Shown here: piece after piece, positions 1 through 9,109 of the stretch
Position numbering within the stretch: position 1 is the stretch's first letter
Layout of the letters: each line of letters begins with the position of its first letter
Source of the DNA: JAAYUD01 sp041907665
GTDB taxonomy: Bacteria; Bacteroidota; Bacteroidia; Bacteroidales; Bacteroidaceae
NCBI GenBank assembly: GCA_041907665.1
Contig: JAYRGW010000001.1
Location: forward strand, 124,001-188,000
DNA length: 64,000 nt
Direction: 5' to 3'
Made by a program: the position numbers and the translations under genes
Notes under the pieces: generated by a model
Told to the model about the DNA's origin: nothing
Databases searched by the model: none
Seen by the model: the letters and a program-made list of their open reading frames with translations, nothing else

Positions 1-1464
1 AGTATTTTTCTTTTGAGATACTTCACGATAACGAAGAATGTGTACGTTGTATTCGGTATAATCATAGCCTACAAAGTTCGATACACCAGGCTTTAGCTCA
101 ACCCAGTCTCCTGTTTCTACAGCTGCCGCATTACGTGCTCGTTGTTTCTGCTTGTCCATTTCCGCTTTGAACTCATCTTCGTTGAGAGATAAGTTGTTCT
201 CTCGAAGAATCAACTCTGTTAAGTCGAGAGGAAAGCCGAAAGTATCATATAAAGTAAAAGCGTTTTTCCCGCTGATCTCCTTTATTCCTTCCTCTTTAGC
301 ACGTTCCATTACATTGTCGAGTAATCGGATACCGTTATCGAGAGTACGTAAAAATGCCTCTTCTTCGTCTTTCGTGACTTTCATGATGAGCTCTTTCTGT
401 GCTACGAGTTCCGGATAAGCTTCGCCCATCTCAGCGTTTAGTACTGGAACTAACTTATACATGAAAGGAGCTTTTTGATCGAGGAAAGTGTAACCATAGC
501 GAACTGCTCGGCGCAGGATGCGGCGAATGACATAGCCGGCTTTTGCGTTTGATGGCAGTTGACCGTCAGCTATTGAGAAAGCGATAGTACGAATATGATC
601 TGCAATAACTCGCATAGCTACGTCTTTTTGTTCGTTTTTACCATATTCAATCTTTGAAAGACTCGAGATTTCTTTAATGAGCGGTTGAAATACGTCGGTG
701 TCGTAATTGGATGTCTTGTCTTGCAAAGCCATGCATAGGCGTTCAAATCCCATACCGGTATCGATTACTTTGTTGGGAAGTGGCTCGAGCGATCCATCTG
801 CTTTACGATTATATTGCATAAATACTAAATTCCAGATCTCAATAACTTGGGGATGGTCTTTATTTACAAGTGTTTTGCCGTTTATTAGTTTACGCTCTTC
901 TTCAGTTCGTAAGTCAATATGAATTTCTGAACAGGGGCCACAAGGACCTGTATCGCCCATCTCCCAAAAATTATCGTGCTTATTGCCATTGATTATACGA
1001 TCGGGTGAAATGAATTGTGCCCAATATTCAGCGGCTTCATTGTCACGTTCCAATTTATCGGTTGGTGAACCTTCAAATACTGTTACGTATAGTAAGTCAG
1101 GATTAATCTTTACGACATCTATTAGAAATTCCCACGCGTATTCAATCGCTTCTTTCTTAAAGTAATCACCAAACGACCAGTTTCCTAACATCTCGAACAT
1201 CGTTTGATGATATGTGTCGTGGCCTACTTCTTCAAGATCATTATGCTTTCCGCTAACGCGTAAACATTTCTGAGAGTCTGTCGCTCGTTTGAATTTGGCT
1301 GGCTGGTTACCTAAAATAATATCCTTAAATTGATTCATTCCGGCATTAGTAAACATCAATGTCGGGTCATCTTTTATTACCATTGGTGCCGAAGGAACAA
1401 TCTGATGTCCTTTCGATTGAAAGAAATTTTTAAACGAATCTCTAATTTGATTAGCAGTCAACAT
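1..1464 (-). CDS. alaS: Alanyl-tRNA synthetase, N-terminal part (runs off the window)
   Basis: Cytoplasmic enzyme that charges tRNA-Ala with alanine. The reading frame is open from an ATG at 1464 to the window edge, giving 488 codons of a protein usually near 870 residues; the editing and C-terminal domains lie outside. Visible class II features are the start MLTANQIRDSFKNFF, the GPCGPCSEIH segment near residue 175, DTGMGFER near 235 and YVIRRILRRAVRYG near 315. The gene diverges from the MerR-like gene at 1584. A TATCTTTG box (1519 to 1512 on this strand) is a plausible -7 element. No frame disruption is seen in the visible part. Confidence 0.97.
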   Translation of the reverse strand, partial: MLTANQIRDSFKNFFQSKGHQIVPSAPMVIKDDPTLMFTNAGMNQFKDIILGNQPAKFKRATDSQKCLRVSGKHNDLEEVGHDTYHQTMFEMLGNWSFGDYFKKEAIEYAWEFLIDVVKINPDLLYVTVFEGSPTDKLERDNEAAEYWAQFISPDRIINGNKHDNFWEMGDTGPCGPCSEIHIDLRTEEERKLINGKTLVNKDHPQVIEIWNLVFMQYNRKADGSLEPLPNKVIDTGMGFERLCMALQDKTSNYDTDVFQPLIKEISSLSKIEYGKNEQKDVAMRVIADHIRTIAFSIADGQLPSNAKAGYVIRRILRRAVRYGYTFLDQKAPFMYKLVPVLNAEMGEAYPELVAQKELIMKVTKDEEEAFLRTLDNGIRLLDNVMERAKEEGIKEISGKNAFTLYDTFGFPLDLTELILRENNLSLNEDEFKAEMDKQKQRARNAAAVETGDWVELKPGVSNFVGYDYTEYNVHILRYREVSQKKNT

Positions 1465-1506
1465 ACCTAATTATTAACTTATTTTGAAATTTATCTTCAC
1501 GAAACA

Positions 1507-1539
1507 TTGTGCAAAGATACTTTCTTTTTAGTATTTTTG
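1507..1539 (+). promoter_or_regulatory. Divergent promoter region between alaS and the MerR-like gene
   Basis: On the plus strand TTG (1507-1509) is followed after 22 bases by TATTTTTG (1532-1539), matching the Bacteroides -33/-7 pattern with slightly long spacing and pointing at the MerR-like gene. On the minus strand TATCTTTG (1519 to 1512) points at alaS. This is pattern matching only. Confidence 0.45.
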
Positions 1540-1583
1540 CTCCACAAAGCTCTAATTAATTTTCAATAAACTCTTAAAAAAGA

Positions 1584-1925
1584 ATGAATCAGGTGGTAGA
1601 AAAAGGGGACAAGATGTTTTATCGTATTAGCGAACTGGCTGAGATGTTCGATGTAAACGAGTCATTGCTTCGTTATTGGGAGAAAGAGTTTCCTCAAATT
1701 TCACCTAAAACGAATAATCGTGGTGTACGCTTGTATCGGAAAGAAGATATTGAGGTAATAGGATTAATTTATCATTTGGTCAAAGAAAGAGGAATGACTT
1801 TGCAGGGAGCTCGCCAGAAATTGAAGGAAAACAAAGAAGATACTGCTCGTAATTATGAGGTGGTTCGTCGGTTAAAAGGTATTAAAGAACAACTTATTGC
1901 TTTGAGTAAAGAATTGGAAGGATAG
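1584..1925 (+). CDS. MerR-family DNA-binding regulator
   Basis: Small putative transcription regulator of 113 residues. A MerR winged-helix domain fills most of it: YRISELAEMFDVNESLLRYWEKEF, then RLYRKEDIEVI and a helix ending in GMTLQGARQKL. It has no cysteine-rich or ligand-binding C-terminal domain, so it belongs to the short MerR-like regulators common in Bacteroidales; the signal it senses is unknown. A second ATG at 1614, preceded by AAAGGGGAC, would give a 103-residue protein starting MFYRISEL and is an equally good start. It stands alone between divergent alaS and convergent RSH. Confidence 0.88.
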   Translation: MNQVVEKGDKMFYRISELAEMFDVNESLLRYWEKEFPQISPKTNNRGVRLYRKEDIEVIGLIYHLVKERGMTLQGARQKLKENKEDTARNYEVVRRLKGIKEQLIALSKELEG

Positions 1926-2003
1926 GTCAAGTCAATTCTCTGGTCAGTCTTTAATACCATGAAAGAAAAGAAAACAATGACAATTGTTGGAGTGGATTGG
2001 TAA

Positions 2004-4262
2004 TTAACTTTCTACCCGGGTTGCTGCTTTTATGTTCGGCAGCCTTAAAAGCTCATTACAAATGAGGCGTACATCATCTACGTCGTGTACATACAATTGT
2101 ACTTTACTAGTGAAGATGCCGGCTTCTGATTCTATCGTTAGCTTGTGAATATTGACATTAAGACGACGCGAGAGAACTTGAGTAATATCATTCAGTACAC
2201 CTACGCCATCTATTCCGTTTATTTGTACATAAACTAAGAATGTTAAGGTCTTTCCGGTATCCCATGTTGTTGCAAGAATTCGATTTCCATAACTACTTTT
2301 TAATTTGGCTGCAACGGGGCACTCTTGTTGGTGAATAATGACTCTGCCATTTTCATCAATATATCCTAAAACATCGTCGCCAGGGATCGGATGGCAGCAA
2401 GTAGCCATGATATATTTCTTTTGTATGGCATCTTCCGTTAATTTTAAAACATCTTTTGTGTCGATGAGTTCCTTTCCTTCAGACTTTTCTGTCTCTTCTG
2501 GTTTCTTTTCTTTGCTACTTCCAAAAGAGAGTGTCAATAACTTTTTCCACGATTTGTTTTGTTTACCTTTTATCGCATCCTTGTCTGCCTCTCCTAATAC
2601 AATTTCTTTTTTGCCAATGGCTAAGTAAAGTTCATTCTCATTAACTAAATGGTGAAAATGTAGAAGCTTGTCAATAATGCTGGTTGAAAAAGTAAATCCT
2701 TCTTTATTGAGAAAACCATTAAAAAGGGTTTTGCCGATATCTTCGTATATTTTATTTTCTTTGCGAATGACAGATGCTATTTTTGCACGGGCCTTGGCAG
2801 TTGTGGCGTAAGCTTCCCATTCGGGTTGTATGCGTTGTGATTTCGATGTTAGTATTTCTACCTGATCACCACTTTGTAGCTTGTAGCTGAGCGGCACTAA
2901 TTTGTGATTTACTTTAGCTCCTATGCAGTGCACCCCAATATCGGTATGCAACATGAAAGCAAAATCCAAAGCGGTAGAGTTTTGAGGCATAGTCTTGAGT
3001 TCCCCTTTTGGAGTAAAGGCAAAGATTTCTGAGGCGAAAAGGTTTAATTTGATAGCATCAAGAAAATCAATAGCATCGGGCACCGGATCATCTAGAATCT
3101 CTTTCACCGTATGTAGCCATTTTTCTAGTTCGCCCTCGTCTTCACTACCATCTCCACCTTCTTTATATTTCCAGTGTGCTGCAAACCCTTGTTCGGCTAT
3201 GTCGTCCATACGTTGACTACGAATCTGTACTTCTATCCATTCGCCGTTGTTGCCCATCAATGTGACATGTAAGGCCTGATAACCATTCGCTTTAGGATGG
3301 CTTACCCAATCGCGTAATCGATCGGGGTGGGGTTTGTATATTTTTGATATAGCAACATAAATATCGAAGCAGTCATTCAATTCTTCGTCCATACTCTTGG
3401 GCTCAAACACGATACGTACTGCCAGTATATCATAGATCTCTTCAAAAGGAACATGCTTGTTTTGCATTTTGTTCCATATAGAATAGACTGACTTTACCCG
3501 TGCGATAATATGGTATTTAAGTCCCATCTTGTCGAGCTGGGTACGGATAGGAGTAGTAAATTCTCGAAAGACCTTTTCGCGGGCTGCTGCTGTCGCACTT
3601 AACTTTTCTTCAAGCTCTTTATATTCTTTAGGATGCTCGTATTTGAAACTGAGATTCTCAAGCTCTGTTTTAATTTTGTTTAGCCCTAAACGATTAGCAA
3701 GTGGAGCATATATGTATAATGTTTCTCCTGCTATTTTATATTGTTTATTAAGCGGCATAGAATTGAGTGTCCTCATATTGTGTAGCCTGTCTGCTATCTT
3801 GATGAGAATAACACGTATATCATCAGACATGGTCAGAAGTAACTTCCTAAAGTTTTCTGCTTGAGCTGATGCTTTATCTCCAAAGATACCACCTGCTATC
3901 TTTGTCAGTCCATCTACAATAGTGGCAATTTTATGTCCAAAGATGTTTTCAATATCTTCGATCGTGTAATCTGTATCCTCAACTACGTCGTGTAGCAATG
4001 CCGAACAGATAGATGTGGAACCAAGACCAATTTCATTGCACACAATATTGGCTACAGCAATAGGATGTAGTATATATGGTTCACCCGAACGTCGTTTGAT
4101 TCCTTTGTGAGCCTGGTTTGCAAAATTAAATGCCTTAGTAATGATTTCAACGCGTTTCCGATGCTTCGTTTGTAAATAGTTATGAAGCAACTCCTGAAAA
4201 GCGTCATTTATCATCTTCTCTTCAGCAATTTCTTTCTGATTTATTTCATCTGCAGTATCCAT
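2004..4262 (-). CDS. Bifunctional (p)ppGpp synthetase/hydrolase (RSH family)
   Basis: Stringent-response enzyme of 752 residues, normal length for the RelA/SpoT family. In order: HD hydrolase domain with HDVVED at residues 91-96 and IADRLHNMRTL near 157; synthetase domain about 255-365 with RVKSVYSIWNKM; TGS domain about 410-475 (IFAFTPKGELKTMPQNSTA); a CC-containing segment near 640 (ATCCHPIPGDD); and a C-terminal ACT domain. The intact HD motif suggests that hydrolysis is retained, so it is probably the bifunctional SpoT/Rel type. A promoter match lies just upstream, so it can be transcribed apart from the upstream transglycosylase gene. Confidence 0.95.
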   Translation of the reverse strand: MDTADEINQKEIAEEKMINDAFQELLHNYLQTKHRKRVEIITKAFNFANQAHKGIKRRSGEPYILHPIAVANIVCNEIGLGSTSICSALLHDVVEDTDYTIEDIENIFGHKIATIVDGLTKIAGGIFGDKASAQAENFRKLLLTMSDDIRVILIKIADRLHNMRTLNSMPLNKQYKIAGETLYIYAPLANRLGLNKIKTELENLSFKYEHPKEYKELEEKLSATAAAREKVFREFTTPIRTQLDKMGLKYHIIARVKSVYSIWNKMQNKHVPFEEIYDILAVRIVFEPKSMDEELNDCFDIYVAISKIYKPHPDRLRDWVSHPKANGYQALHVTLMGNNGEWIEVQIRSQRMDDIAEQGFAAHWKYKEGGDGSEDEGELEKWLHTVKEILDDPVPDAIDFLDAIKLNLFASEIFAFTPKGELKTMPQNSTALDFAFMLHTDIGVHCIGAKVNHKLVPLSYKLQSGDQVEILTSKSQRIQPEWEAYATTAKARAKIASVIRKENKIYEDIGKTLFNGFLNKEGFTFSTSIIDKLLHFHHLVNENELYLAIGKKEIVLGEADKDAIKGKQNKSWKKLLTLSFGSSKEKKPEETEKSEGKELIDTKDVLKLTEDAIQKKYIMATCCHPIPGDDVLGYIDENGRVIIHQQECPVAAKLKSSYGNRILATTWDTGKTLTFLVYVQINGIDGVGVLNDITQVLSRRLNVNIHKLTIESEAGIFTSKVQLYVHDVDDVRLICNELLRLPNIKAATRVES

Positions 4263-4285
4263 GGCTACACTATGTTTCTATAGCG

Positions 4286-4315
4286 CAAAGATAATTAATA
4301 ATTCTTGTTTCACAA
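4286..4315 (-). promoter_or_regulatory. Predicted promoter of the RSH gene
   Basis: Read on the minus strand, TTG (4315-4313) is followed after 19 bases by TATCTTTG (4293-4286), an exact fit to the Bacteroides TTG-N19-TAnnTTTG pattern. The RSH start codon is 24 bases downstream of the -7 box. Confidence 0.7.
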
Positions 4316-4327
4316 CAATTAATCTTA

Positions 4328-5668
4328 TTATCTATGAATTTTTATTTTTTTACCAGCTCTTATGGTATTGCCTTTGATATGGTTTGCCTTCCTTAATTGC
4401 TTGACGGATACATGGTAGCGTTCTGCGATATCCGATAATGTTTCTCCATTCTTAATGGTGTGAGATTTAGATTTTCGAGAATGCTTTTTCTTTCCATGAT
4501 GACTATAAGTAGAATGATGATGTGAATGCCTGCCGTAGGAATGGCGAGAAAGAGAAGGCTCTGCTGATTTATCGACTTCAACTGTACGGCGATTGGGCAA
4601 TAGCTGATCTGTTTTGTATGAGTAAATAGAATCTTTGTTATCTATAAATCGGCTAATATCACTTTGTGGTAATTTTAATGTGTATGGATGGCTATTTCCA
4701 GGTATAATGTCTAGTTTGTATTGAGGATTCAGACTTCTGATTTCCTTTTTGTCTATATTGAGTACTGCAGCAATTTGATCGAAATGAACTTCTTTATCAA
4801 TTTGAATCGTATCTGTACTGATTGGAATATTGGTTTCCATCGGGCAGATATTATGATTGCAATAATAGGTCATTACATAATTGGCCGCGATGAAAGCTGG
4901 TACATAGCCTCGTGTTTCACGGGGAAGATAATTGTATATGGCCCAATAGTCCGTTTTACCTCCACTGCGACGTACCGCTTTGTTGATATTGTTAGGGCCG
5001 CAATTGTAGGCGGCGATAACCAAGTTCCAATCGTGATAAATGTTATATAGATCTTTTAGATAACGTGCTGCCGCCCATGTAGCCTTTATTGGATCCCGGC
5101 GCTCATCTACCAAGCTGTTTATTTCTAGTCCATATTGTTTGCCAGTGAAAACCATGAATTGCCATAAACCTGCGGCCCCTACTCTGGATATAGCTTTCGG
5201 ATTAAGAGATGATTCTATAACTGGAAGATATTTTAATTCTAAGGGTAAATCGTATGCATCAAGAGCCTCTTCGAATATAGGAATGTAGAAGTTGGCAGCG
5301 CTTAGCATGAAAGATACCTGATTGCGCATTCTGCACGTATATAGATCAATGAACTTTCTAACAATATCGTTATAAGGCAGTTCCATTACTGCAGGTATCC
5401 TTTGAAGTCGATTGATATAGATAGAATCTGGGAATGAAGGATTTAGTGGTGAAGTACTACATTCCTTTTGTTGATCAATGAAGTTTTTGACCTGCCAATC
5501 GTTTAGTAAACTATCCAACGGATAAGTCAAACTTTTGGGAATATCAATTTGTTCTGATTTTGTCTTCCCGTCTTTGTTGATAGTGACATCGACAGTTTGT
5601 GCTTCAATATGTGATACTGTTACTAGGATAAACAGTAAAAAAGGTAGAAAATAAGAAAATCTTTTCAT
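4328..5668 (-). CDS. LysM-containing lytic transglycosylase (MltD-like)
   Basis: Secreted peptidoglycan lytic transglycosylase of 446 residues. An N-terminal signal peptide (MKRFSYFLPFLLFILVTVSH) is followed by a goose-lysozyme-like SLT domain: LPVIESSLNP near residue 150 supplies the catalytic Glu, then SRVGAAGLWQFM and AAYNCGPNNI. A weak LysM-like segment near 300-350 precedes a histidine- and serine-rich linker (RHSYGRHSHHHSTYSHHG) and a clear C-terminal LysM (about 402-446). It lies between the DUF5683 and RSH genes on the same strand. The His-rich linker is unusual and could bind metal, which is speculative. Confidence 0.92.
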   Translation of the reverse strand: MKRFSYFLPFLLFILVTVSHIEAQTVDVTINKDGKTKSEQIDIPKSLTYPLDSLLNDWQVKNFIDQQKECSTSPLNPSFPDSIYINRLQRIPAVMELPYNDIVRKFIDLYTCRMRNQVSFMLSAANFYIPIFEEALDAYDLPLELKYLPVIESSLNPKAISRVGAAGLWQFMVFTGKQYGLEINSLVDERRDPIKATWAAARYLKDLYNIYHDWNLVIAAYNCGPNNINKAVRRSGGKTDYWAIYNYLPRETRGYVPAFIAANYVMTYYCNHNICPMETNIPISTDTIQIDKEVHFDQIAAVLNIDKKEIRSLNPQYKLDIIPGNSHPYTLKLPQSDISRFIDNKDSIYSYKTDQLLPNRRTVEVDKSAEPSLSRHSYGRHSHHHSTYSHHGKKKHSRKSKSHTIKNGETLSDIAERYHVSVKQLRKANHIKGNTIRAGKKIKIHR

Positions 5669-5700
5669 GCTTTGTATTACTCTATATTTTTACTCATTTC

Positions 5701-6486
5701 TTAAAACCGAAGGCTGCATTGAATGCCATAAGCTCTTTTGTCTTGCGAAATGATATGGTTATTATTCATTATTACAGGTTCTACTTTCATACTTAAATCT
5801 GGCGAAATATCAAAATTAGACAGCTCTGCGTCAACATACGCATCTACTATAGATAGCAGATATACGCCTATAAGAGAGAAAATACTCAGATCGCGGTATC
5901 TACGATATAAATCTTTTCTATTCTTTAGTATTGTTGTTAATTGAGTCGTCGAATAGTTCGCGAAACTCGGTATTAAAGTTTTAAAACTATTGGTATTTGG
6001 ATTCTTGTCTGAGTAGTCACGATAAGCTTGTGCGTAGTCTTTGTACATTTTGTTATTCCAGCTTAGAGCATAAGCACAACCAGCCAAGCCTCCATAAACA
6101 ATAGGCAATTTCCAGTACTTTCGATTGTATATTTGTCCACCTCCGGGGAATATCATGGCTAACCACGTAGCCCTTAGTGGATTTGGGTTGAAGATGGGCT
6201 TCTTTAATTTTAGCGAATCAAATTTTATAGAATCGTTAGCCATTAAAGGTCTCTTCTTATTTTTCTTCTCTACCTTTTTGTTCTCTCCAAGTTCCAAAGT
6301 AGAGTCGGCAGGCATCGTGAAACGAACCCTTTGCCGTTGTTGAGGTTGTTTTTTTGTCTTTACAGTATCCGAAGGCAATGAAGAATATGGATGGGCATAA
6401 GTGTTCCCCGCCGCCATTAGAATAAAGCAGGTAAACAACATTGAACTAATAATATACCATCTATATTTTGGTAACCTTTTTGTCAT
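5701..6486 (-). CDS. DUF5683 family protein
   Basis: Putative membrane-associated protein of 261 residues with no known activity. It begins with a hydrophobic signal/anchor (residues about 10-30), has a basic linker, and then a conserved segment IFPGGGQIYNRKYWKLP near residue 112 followed by two hydrophobic helices, the pattern I associate with DUF5683 in Bacteroidetes. It lies 3 bases downstream of parB and 32 bases upstream of the transglycosylase gene, so co-transcription with parAB is likely. That position suggests an envelope or cell-cycle role, but this is inference. Confidence 0.8.
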   Translation of the reverse strand: MTKRLPKYRWYIISSMLFTCFILMAAGNTYAHPYSSLPSDTVKTKKQPQQRQRVRFTMPADSTLELGENKKVEKKNKKRPLMANDSIKFDSLKLKKPIFNPNPLRATWLAMIFPGGGQIYNRKYWKLPIVYGGLAGCAYALSWNNKMYKDYAQAYRDYSDKNPNTNSFKTLIPSFANYSTTQLTTILKNRKDLYRRYRDLSIFSLIGVYLLSIVDAYVDAELSNFDISPDLSMKVEPVIMNNNHIISQDKRAYGIQCSLRF

Positions 6487-6489
6487 TTA

Positions 6490-7377
6490 TTATTTGTTGA
6501 GGCTGTCGAATATTTCCATAATATGTTCCAACTCTTCTTCATTGGCAAAAGAAATACTTATTTTCCCCTTTCCCCTATCCGAACATGTGAGTTGCACTTT
6601 TGTTTTAAAGAAGTTCGACAGTTTGCTTTTTAGCATGTTGTACTCTTCTGGAAGTTTGCTTTCTCCAGATGGTTTTATCTTTTTAGAGCCGCTTTTCACA
6701 GTCTCTCCTTCAGCTAGAGATTTGACGATCTCTTCGACTTTACGCACCGAGTAACCATGCTCTTGAATTTCTTTGAAAACCTTGACTTGCAATTTAGGAT
6801 CGTTTAAAGCAAGTAAGGTGCGAGCATGTCCCATATCTATCTCTTTCTTCTGTAGAGCTACTTGAATAGGTGCGGGAAGTTTGAGTAGGCGTAGATAATT
6901 GGCTATCGTTGCTCTGTTTTTCCCAACTCTTTCGCTTAACTTCTCTTGGGTTAATCCATACTGGTCGAGAAGATGTTCATAAGCCAAAGCTATTTCTACT
7001 GAATTTAAATCTTCGCGCTGAATATTTTCTATCAATGCCATTTCCATGACATTCTCATCGTCGGCAGTTCTGATATAAGCAGGTACTGCTTTGAGCCCTG
7101 CTTTTTGTGAAGCGCGAAAGCGACGTTCTCCTGCTATAATTTGATATTCTTCATCCGATATTTTACGCAGTGTGATGGGCTGGATAATCCCTATTTCGGC
7201 AATGGAATTTGCCAGTTCTTGTAGTGCATCCTCATCGAATTCTCTACGTGGTTGATTGGGGTTGACTTTAATTTTTGTCAGCTCAATTTCATTGATAGAA
7301 GATGAACCTTCTGTTTTGATGTCGTCCATTGAAAGCAGAGCATCCAATCCGCGTCCTAATGCTTGTCTTTTTGGCAT
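6490..7377 (-). CDS. parB: Chromosome partitioning protein ParB
   Basis: Centromere-binding CTPase/clamp protein of 295 residues acting with ParA. It shows the N-terminal ParA-interaction motif GRGLDALL (residues 8-15), the ParB domain with AGERRFRASQKAG near 87-100 (arginine-rich CTP-binding box), a helix-turn-helix around 145-168 (LTQEKLSERVGKNRATIA), a lysine-rich linker and a short C-terminal dimerisation segment. It sits 8 bases after parA in one operon. No perfect parS site was found in the window. Confidence 0.95.
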   Translation of the reverse strand: MPKRQALGRGLDALLSMDDIKTEGSSSINEIELTKIKVNPNQPRREFDEDALQELANSIAEIGIIQPITLRKISDEEYQIIAGERRFRASQKAGLKAVPAYIRTADDENVMEMALIENIQREDLNSVEIALAYEHLLDQYGLTQEKLSERVGKNRATIANYLRLLKLPAPIQVALQKKEIDMGHARTLLALNDPKLQVKVFKEIQEHGYSVRKVEEIVKSLAEGETVKSGSKKIKPSGESKLPEEYNMLKSKLSNFFKTKVQLTCSDRGKGKISISFANEEELEHIMEIFDSLNK

Positions 7378-7385
7378 AACTATTA

Positions 7386-8156
7386 CTATTTGTTGTCGTT
7401 ATGATTAATAAGTTCTTTTGCAAGAGCCATGTAATTTCTGGCTCCACTAGAGTCGGCGTCATATAATATGGCGGGAATACCATAACTAGGAGCCTCGCTT
7501 AGGCGAACATTCCTCTGAATAACAGTATTGAACACCAATTCTTGAAAATGGCGCTTTATTTCGTCGTATATTTGATTGGCCTGTCGTTGTCGAGAGTCGA
7601 ACATGGTGAGCAAGAATCCTTCAATCTCGAGTGATGGATTGAGGCGCTTTTTTATGATTTTAATTGTATTAAGTAGCTTGCTAATGCCTTCAAGAGCAAA
7701 ATACTCTGATTGCACTGGAATAATAACAGAATTTGCAGCGGTCAGCGAGTTCACCGTTATTAATCCTAATGACGGCGAACAGTCTATTAAGATAAAGTCA
7801 TACTCATCTTTGACAGGAGCAATTACTTTTTTCATAATGTTTTCTCTGTCGGTTATATTGAGCATCTCTATTTCCGCACCAACCAAATCAATGTGTGAAG
7901 GAATAATTTTCAGTGTTTCAATACTAGTGTCGTGAATTGCTTCTCTTACATCAGTATCGTTTATCATACATTCATAAATGGTATATTCGGCTTTTTTTAT
8001 ATCAACCCCTAGTCCGGAAGAAGCATTTGCTTGCGGATCAGCGTCAACAATGAGCACTCTCTTCTCTAAGGTAGCCAAAGACGCAGCTAAATTAATAGTC
8101 GTTGTGGTCTTTCCGACTCCTCCCTTTTGATTGGCTAAAGCAATAATTTTTCCCAT
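7386..8156 (-). CDS. parA: Chromosome partitioning ATPase ParA
   Basis: Walker-type ATPase that positions chromosome origins with ParB; 256 residues from the ATG at 8156. The deviant Walker A motif KGGVGKTTT lies about 10 residues in, DADPQANASSGLG follows, and ILIDCSPSLG is the Walker B region. I chose 8156 rather than an upstream in-frame start at 8210 because the protein then begins MGKIIALANQKGG as in the family, and because a TACATTTG -7 box (8205 to 8198) lies inside the longer version. First gene of a parA-parB-DUF5683 operon, divergent from surE. Confidence 0.95.
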   Translation of the reverse strand: MGKIIALANQKGGVGKTTTTINLAASLATLEKRVLIVDADPQANASSGLGVDIKKAEYTIYECMINDTDVREAIHDTSIETLKIIPSHIDLVGAEIEMLNITDRENIMKKVIAPVKDEYDFILIDCSPSLGLITVNSLTAANSVIIPVQSEYFALEGISKLLNTIKIIKKRLNPSLEIEGFLLTMFDSRQRQANQIYDEIKRHFQELVFNTVIQRNVRLSEAPSYGIPAILYDADSSGARNYMALAKELINHNDNK

Positions 8157-8197
8157 ATATCTTGGTTTTATTGAAGCAATATTCCTATTGTAAAATG

Positions 8198-8205
8198 CAA
8201 ATGTA
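8198..8205 (-). promoter_or_regulatory. Predicted -7 box of parA
   Basis: TACATTTG on the minus strand fits TAnnTTTG. A good -33 element was not found at the expected distance. Its position, about 42 bases before the ATG at 8156, supports the short ParA start. Confidence 0.45.
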
Positions 8206-8259
8206 GACATTTTTATTGAAATATGTACGCTTTTTACTCACACTTGATTAAGATTAAGA

Positions 8260-8291
8260 TTTGTAAACGCTAACCGATTACTTTATTTTTG
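8260..8291 (+). promoter_or_regulatory. Predicted promoter of surE-lpxB
   Basis: TTTG (8260-8263), then 20 bases, then TATTTTTG (8284-8291); a second overlapping -7 candidate TACTTTTG is at 8293-8300. The surE ATG is at 8329. Confidence 0.6.
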
Positions 8292-8328
8292 TTACTTTTG
8301 CAACATATTAAATATCAGTTATTGCTTT

Positions 8329-9105
8329 ATGGAAATTAGTAAGCCTCTTATATTGGTGACCAACGACGATGGCATAATGTCAAAGGGTCTTAGTTCTTTG
8401 ATTAAATTTATCAGACCGTTGGGGGAAATTGTAGTCATGGCACCCGATTCGGCTCGTTCTGGTTCTAGTGGTGCTATTACGTCTTGCGAACCGATTCATT
8501 ATAGTCTGGTGCGTCAAGATGTAGGCCTTTCTGTCTATAAATGTTCAGGTACTCCTGTGGATTGTATAAAGATGGCGTTGAATAAAGTTTGTTCTCGTAA
8601 GCCCGATTTGGTACTTGCTGGAATCAATCATGGTGATAATTCGGCTACAAATGTATATAACTCAGGTACAATGGGTGCAGTTATTGAAGGATGTTTGGAT
8701 GGAATAAAATCGATAGCATTCTCTCTTTGCAATCATGAGATGAATGCCGATTTTGAGCCACAGGCTATTATTGTACGACAGATAACTATTTGGGCATTGC
8801 AACGTGAATTGCCTGAGCTTACTTGCCTGAATGTGAACTTTCCGGATCTTTCTGAGTACAGAGGTATTAAAGTTTGCAAAATGGCTCGTGGGTATTGGAG
8901 TCGTGAACTCGACCCTTGTCCTCGTCGTGGCGATGATCATTACTTTTGGCTTGGCGGTGAGTATGTTGAACTTGATATTAATGATGGCGAAAGTGATCGT
9001 CGAGCTTTGTCTGAAGGGTATGTCGCTATTACTCCTACAAAGCTTGATGTAACGGACTATCAATATATGGGGAAATTACAGCAAGAAATGGATTTATTAT
9101 CTTAA
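8329..9105 (+). CDS. surE: 5'/3'-nucleotidase SurE
   Basis: Metal-dependent survival-protein nucleotidase of 258 residues, normal family length. The N-terminus LILVTNDDGIMSKGL carries the metal-binding Asp pair; APDSARSGSSGAIT contributes phosphate-binding serines; CSGTPVDC and GINHGDN with NVYNSGTMGAVIEG complete the active site. It is separated by only 4 bases from lpxB, so the two are probably one operon from the promoter at 8260-8291. Confidence 0.96.
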   Translation: MEISKPLILVTNDDGIMSKGLSSLIKFIRPLGEIVVMAPDSARSGSSGAITSCEPIHYSLVRQDVGLSVYKCSGTPVDCIKMALNKVCSRKPDLVLAGINHGDNSATNVYNSGTMGAVIEGCLDGIKSIAFSLCNHEMNADFEPQAIIVRQITIWALQRELPELTCLNVNFPDLSEYRGIKVCKMARGYWSRELDPCPRRGDDHYFWLGGEYVELDINDGESDRRALSEGYVAITPTKLDVTDYQYMGKLQQEMDLLS

Positions 9106-9109
9106 TGCG

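Noticed and set aside
1959..2003. 14-codon frame between the MerR-like gene and RSH (MKEKKTMTIVGVDW)
   Set aside because: Too short to judge, with no ribosome binding site or family match.
4912..4927. parS-like sequence (13 of 16 bases) inside the transglycosylase gene
   Set aside because: It falls in the codons for the conserved PRETRG peptide, lacks the second half of the palindrome, and three mismatches are too many for a ParB site.
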